Source of the DNA: Rhodoplanes azumiensis
Lineage (GTDB): Bacteria; Pseudomonadota; Alphaproteobacteria; Rhizobiales; Xanthobacteraceae
DNA length: 64,000 nucleotides
Direction: 5' to 3'
Assembly (NCBI RefSeq): GCF_042682915.1
Contig: NZ_JBHUIW010000015.1
Coordinates: forward strand, 1-64,000
Positions within the stretch are counted from its first letter, which is position 1. Each line of letters begins with the position of its first letter. Under the pieces are notes generated by a model. The model did no database searches. It was not told the origin of the DNA and was given only the letters and a program-made list of their open reading frames with translations. The position numbers and the translations under genes were made by a program. Positions 34,201 to 41,101 of the stretch are shown one piece after another.

Positions 34201-34360
34201 GCGCCTTGGCGATGATCTTCACCTGCACGGGCGAGACGTCCGGAAAGGCGTCGATCGGCAGCTGGGTGAACGCCCAGGTGCCGGCGCCGACCAGCAGCAC
34301 GGTGGCGAGCACCACGAGCAGGCGGTGCGCCAGCGAGAACTCCACGAGGCGGTCGAGCAT
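31280..34360 (-). CDS. HME-type RND efflux transporter, CusA/CzcA-like (pump 1)
   Basis: A 1,026-residue heavy-metal-exporting RND permease with two six-helix repeats and two large periplasmic loops. Start VEFSLAHRLLVVLATVLLVG, typical N-terminal helix; the helix-4 motif reads GLAIAIGMLIDASVVVVENI, which keeps the Asp and Glu of the proton relay but has Ala-Ile instead of the DFG of CzcA, the form found in CusA (monovalent Cu/Ag) rather than in Zn/Co/Cd pumps. FYDRGDLV is the usual HME motif in loop 1. The operon on the minus strand is membrane-fusion lipoprotein, RND, DUF3240, with start/stop overlaps. No outer-membrane factor is coded nearby, so it must borrow one, possibly the TolC at 50 kb. 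Confidence 0.92.
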   Translation of the reverse strand: MLDRLVEFSLAHRLLVVLATVLLVGAGTWAFTQLPIDAFPDVSPVQVKIIAKAPGMTPEEVETRVTAPLELELLGIPNKKILRSVTKYALADVTIDFEDGVDIYWARNQVAERLAGVVKDMPPGVTAGLAPITTPLGEMFMFTIEGGTLSLAERRTLLDWTIRPALRTLPGVADVNSLGGYVRSFEVVPDNLAMAARGVSIEMLQKAIETNNRSGGAGRLADGEEVLLVRVDGGVKALDDLRTIVVTVRDGKPVRIGDLAEVRIGSITRYGAVTRDGADEAVQGLVLGLRGANARDVVDGVRKKLAELAPTLPPGVNIRIFYDRGDLVSRAVWTVSRSLIEAIALVVVLLVLFLGDWRAALVVSVTLPLSALATFVLMRQVGMSANLMSLGGLAIAIGMLIDASVVVVENIVAHLANDRHHGRVPFLHRIFHAMQEVAVPVTSGIAVIVIVFLPLLSLQGLEGKLFIPVALAIVFALTSSLLIALTAIPVLASLLLKPGGHGDTWLVRRIGAAYDPVLAFALRREKTVLAVAVVAFVATGFAYAQLGKTFMPVMEEGSPILSVEKLPSIGLEQSLALDLRIQKTIMTDVPEVTGIVARTGSDELGLDPMGLNQTDTYLLLKPPEDWRRPGDKAWLIGELRKALAQLPGIGFSFTQPIEMRVQEMIIGARGDVVVKIFGPEIDTLNRLAEEITGVLRGIAGSEDVRTTLNTGSQYLGARIDRLRAGRLGLDVDGLTEALRTQIEGKTLGVVVEDGRRTPVLLRGTDSLREQPARFADLSLVLDDGKAVPLTSVAKLERVDGPVKIDRENGRRLALVQSNVGGRDLVGFVDEAKRTVADKVPLPDGYTLVWGGQFENQQRAAARLAVVVPLALVLIFLLLFVTFVSVRQALLVFVNIPFALIGGVFSLLGSGEYLSVPASIGFIALLGIAVLNGLVLVSCFNQLRDEGLPVEDIVVTGARRRLRPILLTASITAFGLVPLLFAQGPGSDVQRPLAVVVIGGLVSSTALTLLILPILYRRFGLPKVSPA

Positions 34361-35484
34361 CAGTCGACCCCTCCGAGGCCCTGCCACGCGCCCTTGAGCG
34401 CGGCCATGCCGCGCACGACGACACGCTCGCCGCCCTGGAAGGCGCCGCTCACCACGGCGAAGTCGGGCATCTCCTCGTGGACCGTCACCGGGGTCGGGAC
34501 GAAGCCGTCGTCGGTCTGCACGAACACGAAGGCATCGGGACCACGGCGGACGACGGCGCCGTTGCGCACCCGCCACTCGGCCACGCTTCCGTCGATCGGC
34601 ACGATCACGGCCTCGACCACCAGGCCGGGCCGCAACCGACCGCACGCCCGGCTGCACTCCGCCCGGACCGCGATCGTCTGCGCGGTCGGATCGACGGTCG
34701 TGCCGACCGAGACGACCCGGCCGGTGACCTCGAATCCCTCGATCGTCACCGCGGCGCCGACCGCGATCTTCTCGGCCCGTCCGGCCGGCACCTGGATCTC
34801 GATCCACAGCGGGTCGAGTTGCGCGAGACGATAGAGCGGGGCCAGGGCCTCGACGGTCTGGCCCGGCGCCGCCATGGTCTCGATCACGGTGCCGTCGACG
34901 GGCGCCGTCACGGTGAGGCGGGGGTCGAGCGTCTGGTCGACGACGAGCTTGTCGATCGCGGCGTCGCTCATGCCGTAGTGGCGCAGCGCCTGCCGGTGCT
35001 CGGCCGTGGTGGCGCGCGCCTGCGCGTACTCGCTGCCGGTCTGGACGACCTGCTTGCGCGGCACGGCGCCGTAGGGCGACAACGACTGCTCGCGCTCGAA
35101 GGTCTCGCGCAGAAGCTGCTCCTTGCCGTGGGCGACGAGAAAATCGGCCTGTGCCTTGGCGAGTGCCGGGCTCTGCAGCTCGGCCAGCACCGCGCCGGCA
35201 CGGACCGCCTGGTCGAGGGTCGCCGTCATGGTCTCGATGCGGCCGCCGAGCGGGGCATTCAGGACGCGGCTGCGATTCGGTGGCACGATCACCCGGGCCG
35301 GGAAGCGCAGGCCCGCCGTGGCCGGCCGTTCCTCGATGCGGGCGGTCTCGATGCCCACCCGTTCGGCCTGCACGGCCGTGATGGGCAACGCCTCGGCGGC
35401 GCGGGCAGGCTCGATGCGCGCCGCCAGGGTGGCGGTGCAGCCCGCGAGGAGGCCGCACAAGAGAAGGTACGTGGTTCTGGTCAT
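34360..35484 (-). CDS. Efflux RND periplasmic adaptor (membrane fusion lipoprotein, pump 1)
   Basis: A 374-residue periplasmic adaptor (CusB/CzcB type). The N terminus MTRTTYLLLCGLLAGCTATL carries a lipobox (LAGC, Cys16), so it should be lipid-anchored to the inner membrane. Barrel-sandwich halves surround a hairpin (FLVAHGKEQLLRETFEREQ), and the second half is PVDGTVIETMAAPGQTVEA; the beta-barrel domain follows. No His- or Met-rich N-terminal metal site is visible. The stop overlaps the RND start by one base (TGATG), giving translational coupling. It is first gene of the operon; a CTGACA-type direct repeat 67 bp upstream of its start resembles the regulatory box of the other pumps. Confidence 0.9.
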   Translation of the reverse strand: MTRTTYLLLCGLLAGCTATLAARIEPARAAEALPITAVQAERVGIETARIEERPATAGLRFPARVIVPPNRSRVLNAPLGGRIETMTATLDQAVRAGAVLAELQSPALAKAQADFLVAHGKEQLLRETFEREQSLSPYGAVPRKQVVQTGSEYAQARATTAEHRQALRHYGMSDAAIDKLVVDQTLDPRLTVTAPVDGTVIETMAAPGQTVEALAPLYRLAQLDPLWIEIQVPAGRAEKIAVGAAVTIEGFEVTGRVVSVGTTVDPTAQTIAVRAECSRACGRLRPGLVVEAVIVPIDGSVAEWRVRNGAVVRRGPDAFVFVQTDDGFVPTPVTVHEEMPDFAVVSGAFQGGERVVVRGMAALKGAWQGLGGVD

Positions 35485-35550
35485 GATGTCGGCTCGGGCG
35501 TCGGCACCCGGAAGGCTCCGGCGCCATGGCCCGACTTTCGGTCGGGACGC

Positions 35551-35567
35551 CTGACAGACGGCTGACG
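35551..35567 (-). promoter_or_regulatory. Diverged copy of the efflux regulatory box
   Basis: On the minus strand CGTCAG-N5-TGTCAG, upstream of the pump 1 operon. It has the same 11-bp period and the same orientation to the pump genes as the three TGTAAG boxes, with A replaced by C in both half-sites. No good -10 hexamer occurs at the matching distance (CGAAAG). It could be a weaker or paralogue-specific site. Confidence 0.35.
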
Positions 35568-35664
35568 GCGCGAGGGCCGGTGGGCGCGCTCCCGATGCGC
35601 GGTGGCCGGGCGGCCCCCGGACGACCGGCGTTGCGTGGCTGTCATCTACTTTTCGTAATTCTCG

Positions 35665-35690
35665 GGGGACATCCCCATGGGGACATCCCC
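35665..35690. promoter_or_regulatory. Tandem GGGGACATCCCC dyads
   Basis: Two copies of GGGGACATCCCC, each nearly self-complementary, are separated by AT so that the middle forms the perfect palindrome CCCCATGGGG (35673-35682). The element lies in the 323-bp divergent gap between the pump 1 operon and the porin gene, 118 bp before the porin start. A dimer-of-dimers operator is a reasonable reading; the binding protein is unknown. Confidence 0.45.
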
Positions 35691-35807
35691 GAAGGAGACG
35701 CCCCGGGGAATCCGGCGGTGTTGTCGGCTCGACACAACCGGCGACAAACCATGGCCTGCCGCCGTCGTGACGGTGCGGAACGTAAGAATGCGGTTTATGG
35801 ACGACAA

Positions 35808-37868
35808 ATGCGAACCCGTATCCTGATCGAGACCGCCGCTGTCGGGGCGCTGCTCGTGGCCGGTCCGGCCGGGGCGGCGGATCTCCGCGCGGGTGCAGGC
35901 GCGGGCGCTTCGTCCGGCTCGGTGCCGCTCGCCTATTGGAGCGGCGCCTTCGTCGGGGCTCATGGGGGCTGGACGACGGGGCACGCGGAGGGCATGGCGC
36001 GCGAGGCGGCCGGCACGGTCGTTCCGGTACGGGTGGATCTGTTCGAACCCTACGATCTGGCGAAAGGCACCGGCAGCTACAGCCTCGGCCTGCATGCCGG
36101 CTACAACTGGGCCCTTCCGTCCCGGTGGGTCGTCGGCGTCGAGGCCGACATCACGACGCCGAACACGATCGGCACTGCCCGGACCGTCGTCTCGCCCGGC
36201 GGCGACCAAACGGCGTTCGGCGAGGCCGTCACCCTGGCGGGCACGCTGCGCGGCCGGGTCGGCTACGCCTTCGACAGCTGGCTCGCCTACGCGACGGCCG
36301 GCTTCGCCTGGTCCTTCGACCGGATGACCGCGACGCCGAACCCGGGCGCCGCGACCGGTGACGAGCAGGCCGACGGGACGGTCGCGGCCCGCCTGTGGCG
36401 GTTTGGTTGGGCGGCGGGCGGCGGGCTCGAGATTCCGCTGACGCCGGCCTGGTCGGCCCGCGCCGAGTATCTCTACACCGGGTTCGGCACCGACGGCGTG
36501 ACGCTGCCGGGCGGCCGAGCTCTGTCCGCCGACCTCTCCGCCCACACCATCCGGCTGGGCCTCGACTACCGGCTCGGCGAAGGACGCTCGCCCTTCGATC
36601 CGCTCGCCACCGGCGTGTCGGGCCTGGAGACCGACCGTTTCGCCTTCCACGGCCAGACCACGTACACGCATCAGTACGCATCGCCGTTCCGCTCGCCCTA
36701 TGCCGGCCAGAACAGCTTCTATCCGAACCAGGCCCGGCAGACCTTCGACGCCACCTTCTACATCGGCATGCGCCTGTGGGACGGCGCCGAGCTGTGGGTC
36801 AATCCCGAGATCGACCAGGGCTTCGGGCTGAGCCGCAGCTTCGGCGTCGCCGGCTTTCCGAGCGGCGAGGCCTACAAGGCCGGCGCCGACTATCCGTATG
36901 CACGGCTGCCCCGCGCCTTCCTGCGCCAGACCATCGATCTCGGCGGCGAGACCGAGACGGTCGAGGGGGGGATCAACCAGTTCTCCGGCAAGCAGACGAG
37001 CGACCGGCTGGTGATCACGGTCGGCAAGTTCTCGGTCGGCGACGTGTTCGACACCAACAAATACGCCCACGATCCGCGCACCGATTTCCTCAACTGGGCG
37101 CTCGCCGACACCGGCACGTTCGACTACGCCGCCGATGCGTGGGCCTTCACCTACGGCGCCACGGTCGAATGGTATCGCGGCGACTGGACGTTCCGGGCCG
37201 GTGCCTTCGACCTGCCGAAGGTGCCGAACAGCACCGATCTCGACCCGACCTTCCAGCAGTTCGAGTTGGTCGGCGAGGTCGAGCGCCGTCACGAGATCGC
37301 CGGGCGCAAGGGCAAGGTCGCCGTCACCGGCTTTCTCAACCGCGCCCGGCTCGCCACCTTCGACGACGCCATCGCCTACGGCCAGCTCACCGGCACGACC
37401 CCGGACCTCGCCGCGGTGCGCCGCTATCGCAGCAAGACCGGGCTGTCGGTCAACGTCGAGCAGGAGATCACGCCGACCGTCGGGGCGTTCCTGCGCGCCG
37501 GCTTCAACAGCGGGAACGTCGAGACCAACGCCTTCACGGACATCTCGCGTGCCCTCGCGGGCGGGCTCGTCCTGTCCGGCCGGATGTGGTCGCGACCCGA
37601 CGACACCATCGGCATCGCCGGCATCGTCAACCAGATTTCGCCGTCTCACGTCGCCTATCTGAACGCCGGCGGTCTCACCGCGATCCTGGGCGACGGGATG
37701 CTTCCCAATCCGGGCCGCGAAAAGATCGTGGAAACCTATTATGCGTTTCCGCTCGGCTTCGGGACTTGGCGCATGACGCTCGATTATCAGTTCGTCAGCA
37801 ATCCCGGTTATAATCGCGATCGTGGTCCGGCTTCGGTGTTCGGAACACGCCTGCGCTCGACGTTCTGA
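35808..37868 (+). CDS. Omp25-like barrel fused to OprB-like carbohydrate porin
   Basis: A 686-residue exported outer-membrane protein. Signal peptide about 1-24 (AVGALLVAGPAGAAD). Residues about 35-250 form an 8-strand Omp25/31-like barrel (WSGAFVGAHGGWTTG, LRGRVGYAFDSWLAYATAG, then LDYRLGEG as the last strand). From about 270 to the end it resembles an OprB carbohydrate-selective porin (FHGQTTYTHQYASPFRSPYA, VNPEIDQGFGLSRSFGVAGF, LRQTIDLGGE), ending with Phe. The combination of a complete small barrel plus a complete large porin in one chain is unusual. I take ATG 35808 because the signal peptide begins there; upstream in-frame sequence to 35526 is not signal-like. The neighbourhood is metal efflux, so diffusion of metal chelates is one option. 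Confidence 0.8.
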   Translation: MRTRILIETAAVGALLVAGPAGAADLRAGAGAGASSGSVPLAYWSGAFVGAHGGWTTGHAEGMAREAAGTVVPVRVDLFEPYDLAKGTGSYSLGLHAGYNWALPSRWVVGVEADITTPNTIGTARTVVSPGGDQTAFGEAVTLAGTLRGRVGYAFDSWLAYATAGFAWSFDRMTATPNPGAATGDEQADGTVAARLWRFGWAAGGGLEIPLTPAWSARAEYLYTGFGTDGVTLPGGRALSADLSAHTIRLGLDYRLGEGRSPFDPLATGVSGLETDRFAFHGQTTYTHQYASPFRSPYAGQNSFYPNQARQTFDATFYIGMRLWDGAELWVNPEIDQGFGLSRSFGVAGFPSGEAYKAGADYPYARLPRAFLRQTIDLGGETETVEGGINQFSGKQTSDRLVITVGKFSVGDVFDTNKYAHDPRTDFLNWALADTGTFDYAADAWAFTYGATVEWYRGDWTFRAGAFDLPKVPNSTDLDPTFQQFELVGEVERRHEIAGRKGKVAVTGFLNRARLATFDDAIAYGQLTGTTPDLAAVRRYRSKTGLSVNVEQEITPTVGAFLRAGFNSGNVETNAFTDISRALAGGLVLSGRMWSRPDDTIGIAGIVNQISPSHVAYLNAGGLTAILGDGMLPNPGREKIVETYYAFPLGFGTWRMTLDYQFVSNPGYNRDRGPASVFGTRLRSTF

Positions 37869-38088
37869 TCACGTCCGCGTCGTCGTGGCGCCCGAGTGGC
37901 ATGAGGAAGCGGCGCACGCCTGCGTGCTCGCACCGGGAATCATGAACGTATGTTCAGAGTTGCGACCTGCATCGTGGCGCGCGCGTTGCAGCAGACAGGA
38001 GTGATCGCGGCAGGCGCGCAGCAGCGACCGCGTCATCTCGCCGCGACTGCGGCCCGGACATTCCTGGGACGCGCCGTCCGGGGGCGCT

Positions 38089-38121
38089 TGTAAGGTTGAT
38101 GTAAGCGACTGATGCGAGATT
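38089..38121 (+). promoter_or_regulatory. Efflux regulatory box and promoter before pump 2
   Basis: TGTAAG at 38089-38094 and again at 38100-38105 (11-bp period), then exactly ten bases, then a candidate -10 GAGATT (38116-38121; 3/6 to consensus). It precedes the MFP-MFP-RND operon on the same strand by about 330 bp. Same architecture as 48895-48927 and 51531-51563. Confidence 0.6.
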
Positions 38122-38159
38122 GCCGGGTGCCGGCTGGGCGGTGTCGGCCGCTGCGTCCG

Positions 38160-38330
38160 CACGACCGCCACGGTCCGAATCCGACACCGAACCGACGAAC
38201 GCACGACACCCAATACCGACATACGCAAAACCTACGATACCAAGACACGCTACCAAGACACGCGATACCCAAGACCGACAACGAAGACCGACAACGAACC
38301 CCTAAGACCGACGACAAGCGTTCACCCCCC
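38160..38330 (+). other. C/A-rich, G-poor leader with short direct repeats (possible Rho-utilisation site)
   Basis: In the long leader before the pump 2 operon the plus strand becomes C/A rich; in 38221-38280 I count 21 C, 9 G, 25 A and 5 T, against a genome where C and G are about equal. It contains repeats such as TACCAAGACACGC (twice) and AAGACCGACAACG (twice). No protein-like frame is present. A C>G, unstructured RNA stretch upstream of the first start is what Rho loads on, so Rho-dependent attenuation is a testable reading. Confidence 0.4.
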
Positions 38331-38433
38331 GACAGCACGGTTCCGCCATGACATCGACCCTCGGCAGAGTGCGGCTACCGCGCGGCATCGCCGTGCATCT
38401 CGGATCGTGACCGGATCGGCGGAGGATCCTGAT

Positions 38434-39678
38434 ATGGCGGGACGATTCGGCTGGCGCGGGCGCATCGTCGCGATCGGGGCGTTGCTGGTGGTGGCGGCCG
38501 GCGCCGGTGCGACCTGGACGCTGGCCGGCCGCGGCAAGCTCCCCGGCGCGACCGCCGCCACCGCGGCGGCTGACGCGCCGCATGCCAAGCCCCAGCGCAG
38601 CGGCTTCTATCGTCTCAAGGACAGCGAGTGGAGCACGGTGGCGGTCGAGCCGGTCGCCGAGCACGCGTTCCGCTGCCAGCACATCACCGAGGGCAAGATC
38701 CAGATCGACGAGGACCACGCGACGCCGGTGGTCTCGCCCTATGCGGGCCGGGTGAACCGGATCCTGGTGAAGGCGGGCGACACGATCGTCCGCGGCCAGA
38801 CCCTGTTCGTCGTCGAGGCGACCGACATGGTGCAGGCGCAAAACGATTTCGTCGCCGCCGTCACCGGGCTCGCCAAGGCGCGCGCCGCTGCCGATTTCGC
38901 CCGCATCACCGACAAGCGCAGCCGCGATCTCTTCGACGCCAAGGCGGTGCCGCTGAAGGAGGTGCAGCAGGCGCAGGCGGCCCTCGCCGCCGCGACGAGC
39001 GACCTCGCCTCGGCCGAGACCGCGTTCGACGTCGCGCGCGACCGGCTGCGCCGGCTCGGCGCCGCCGAGGCGACGGTCGCGGATCTCGCCGCCGGCGGCC
39101 GCATCGACCCCGACATGCCGATCCCGGCGCCGCTCGCCGGCACGGTGGTGCAGCGCAAGATCGGCCCCGGCCAGTATGTCGGCGCCTCCGGCGAACCCGT
39201 CCTGGTGGTCGCCGACCTCTCCAAGGTGCGGCTCGTCGCCCATGTGCGCGAGACCGAGGCGGCGTCCATCCGGGTCGGCCAGCCGCTCACCTTCACGGTG
39301 CCGGCCTGGCCGGACCGCCGGTTCCACGGCGTCGTCGACTATGTCGCCTCCGAGATCGACGCCGGCAGCCGCCGCCTGACGGTGCGCGCCACGGTCGACA
39401 ACACCGACGGCGACCTCAAGCCGGAGATGCTGGCGAGCGTCACCATCGACACCAACGGCACCGTGCTGGCGGCCGGCGTGCCGCGCGAGGCGCTGGTCGT
39501 CGAGGGCAACGTCGCCAAGGTGTGGGTGGTGCGCGACGACAAGGGGATCGAGCTGCGCCGCGTCGGCACCGGCATGACGGACCGCCGTATCGTCGAGATC
39601 GTCGACGGCCTCAAGCCGGGCGAGCGCATCGTCGCCGGCGGCAGCCTGCTGATCGATCGCATCGCGAGCGGACGCTAG
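38434..39678 (+). CDS. Efflux RND periplasmic adaptor (MFP) A of pump 2
   Basis: A 414-residue CzcB-type adaptor. Single N-terminal membrane/signal segment (IVAIGALLVVAAGAGATWTLA, given in part: about residues 10-30). Barrel-sandwich half-motifs VVSPYAGRVNRILVKAGDTI (about 103-122) and PIPAPLAGTVVQRKIGPGQY (about 229-248) flank a coiled-coil hairpin. Its closest relative in this window is the 414-residue adaptor of pump 3: YSPYAGRV, AKAVPLK and GQYV segments match. Start ATG 38434 has GGAGG ten bases upstream. It is first in MFP-MFP-RND, 17 bp before the second adaptor. Confidence 0.9.
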   Translation: MAGRFGWRGRIVAIGALLVVAAGAGATWTLAGRGKLPGATAATAAADAPHAKPQRSGFYRLKDSEWSTVAVEPVAEHAFRCQHITEGKIQIDEDHATPVVSPYAGRVNRILVKAGDTIVRGQTLFVVEATDMVQAQNDFVAAVTGLAKARAAADFARITDKRSRDLFDAKAVPLKEVQQAQAALAAATSDLASAETAFDVARDRLRRLGAAEATVADLAAGGRIDPDMPIPAPLAGTVVQRKIGPGQYVGASGEPVLVVADLSKVRLVAHVRETEAASIRVGQPLTFTVPAWPDRRFHGVVDYVASEIDAGSRRLTVRATVDNTDGDLKPEMLASVTIDTNGTVLAAGVPREALVVEGNVAKVWVVRDDKGIELRRVGTGMTDRRIVEIVDGLKPGERIVAGGSLLIDRIASGR

Positions 39679-39695
39679 GGCGGTTTTCAGTCGCG

Positions 39696-40934
39696 ATGGA
39701 TCAGACCTCGTTTCCGCTCGTCCCCGCGAAGGCGGGGATCCCGGGCCGCGCGACCGGCGGCTCCCGGATCGTCTCCTGCCTGCTCGCCGCCGCCGTCGCC
39801 AGTGCCCTCGTTCTGGCGCCCGGCGTCGCGCCGGCCTTCGTGCCGAGCAAAGAGGGCAACCGGGTCCGGGTGACGCCCGATCAGGAGCACCAGATCGTCG
39901 TCGAGCGGATCGAGCCGCGCGATTTCAGGGTGCGCAAGCTGGCGATCGGCCAGGTCTCCTACGACGAGGACGCGACCACGGTGGTCTCGTCGCCGTTCTC
40001 CGGGCGCGTGGCGCGGCTGATCGCCAAGCTCGGCGAGCGGGTCGAGCCCGGCGCGCCCCTCGTCGAGCTCGACAGCGTCGACGTGCTGCCGCCCCAGAAC
40101 GACCACGTCGCCGCGGTCGGCGCGCTGACCAAGGCGAAGGCGCAGCTCGATCTCGCCCGCACGGCCGAGACCCGCGCCCGCGCCCTCTACGAGCAGAAGG
40201 CCGGCGCCCTGAAGGACTGGCAGCAGGCACAGGCGCTGCTCGTCGCCGCCGAGAGCGACCTGCGGGCGGCCGAGACGGCCGTCGAGGCGTCGCGCCAGCG
40301 GCTGCGCATCATCGGGCGCAGCGACGAGGAGATCGCCGATCTGGCGGCCCGCCGCGTCACCAGCCGAAGCGTGATCATCAAGGCGCCGATCGCCGGCACC
40401 GTGACGGCCCGCAAGGTGGCGGTCGGCCAGCATGTCCGCGGCGAGCTGTCCGAGCCGCTCTACGCGATCAGCGATCTCTCGACCATGTGGCTCAAGGCCC
40501 AGGTGCCGGAGGCGGACCTGGCGGCCGTGCGGGTCGGCGACCGGGTCGACGTGAAGATCTCGGCGCTGCCCGGGCGCCTCTTCAAGGCGCGCGTCGCCGT
40601 CATCGGCGCGGTGTCGGACGCCGTCACCCACCGCGTGGTGGTCCGGGCCGTGCTGCCCAATCCGGACGGCGCCCTGAAGGCCGAGATGTTCGCCGCCGTC
40701 ACGATCGAGACCGGCGCGGGGCGCATGGCGCCTTCGGTGCCGGTGCGCTCGGTCATCCGCGAGGGCAGCCGCGACGTGGTGTGGATCGAGACCGAGCCGA
40801 TGATCTTCGAGCGCCGCACCGTGACGCTCGGCATGGAGCAGGACGGCCGCTTCGAGATCAAGGACGGCGTCGCGATCGGCGACCGGGTGGTGACGGTCGG
40901 CGCCATCTTCGTCGAGAACGAGTGGCAGCAATAG
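39696..40934 (+). CDS. Efflux RND periplasmic adaptor (MFP) B of pump 2
   Basis: A 412-residue second adaptor of the CzcB type. The barrel-sandwich segments are VSSPFSGRVARLIAKLGERV and IIKAPIAGTVTARKVAVGQH, with the hairpin LARTAETRARALYEQKAGAL between. The signal region is odd: codons 6-15 (SFPLVPAKAGIP) are made by a dispersed palindromic repeat that also lies at 40971-41006, so the N terminus seems to have been extended by a repeat insertion; the hydrophobic core follows at about 25-45. No good ribosome site precedes ATG 39696, and translation may be coupled to the first adaptor. Two different adaptors in one HME-RND operon are unusual. Confidence 0.85.
   Translation: MDQTSFPLVPAKAGIPGRATGGSRIVSCLLAAAVASALVLAPGVAPAFVPSKEGNRVRVTPDQEHQIVVERIEPRDFRVRKLAIGQVSYDEDATTVVSSPFSGRVARLIAKLGERVEPGAPLVELDSVDVLPPQNDHVAAVGALTKAKAQLDLARTAETRARALYEQKAGALKDWQQAQALLVAAESDLRAAETAVEASRQRLRIIGRSDEEIADLAARRVTSRSVIIKAPIAGTVTARKVAVGQHVRGELSEPLYAISDLSTMWLKAQVPEADLAAVRVGDRVDVKISALPGRLFKARVAVIGAVSDAVTHRVVVRAVLPNPDGALKAEMFAAVTIETGAGRMAPSVPVRSVIREGSRDVVWIETEPMIFERRTVTLGMEQDGRFEIKDGVAIGDRVVTVGAIFVENEWQQ
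39712..39738. repeat. Palindromic dispersed repeat inside a coding region
   Basis: Stem TCCCCGC (39721-39727) / GCGGGGA (39732-39738) with GAAG loop and the flank TCCGCTCG. The 17-bp start of the unit recurs at 40971-40987. Here it is translated as part of the adaptor's leader. Confidence 0.7.
39971..40010 (+). other. Signal-distal segment of adaptor B (barrel-sandwich half 1)
   Basis: Codes for the first lipoyl-like half-motif of adaptor B, VSSPFSGRVARL, given to mark where conserved sequence begins after the repeat-derived leader; everything before about residue 50 is poorly conserved. Confidence 0.4.
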
Positions 40935-40970
40935 GCGAGAGCGGCGTCGGTGGCCCATCTGGACAACGAC

Positions 40971-41006
40971 TCCGCTCGTCCCCGCGACGGCTTCGCCCCG
41001 GGGACG
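40971..41006. repeat. Palindromic dispersed repeat
   Basis: CGTCCCCG (40977-40984) and CGGGGACG (40999-41006) pair around a GC loop; shares 17 bp (from TCCGCTCGTCC) with the repeat at 39712-39738. It fills most of the 167-bp gap between adaptor B and the RND gene. Transcription of the operon must pass through it. Confidence 0.7.
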
Positions 41007-41101
41007 ATACGGCCAGGGACTCTGGATCTCCGCCTGCGCGGCAATGATCGGAATGCAGGACGGCCTCCGTCCTCACAGCACTGAACGGGTTCGGCCTTCC
41101 C

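Noticed and set aside
35780..35785. Single CGTAAG half-site before the porin gene as another efflux box
   Set aside because: No second half-site lies 11 bp away in either direction, so it does not fit the direct-repeat pattern.
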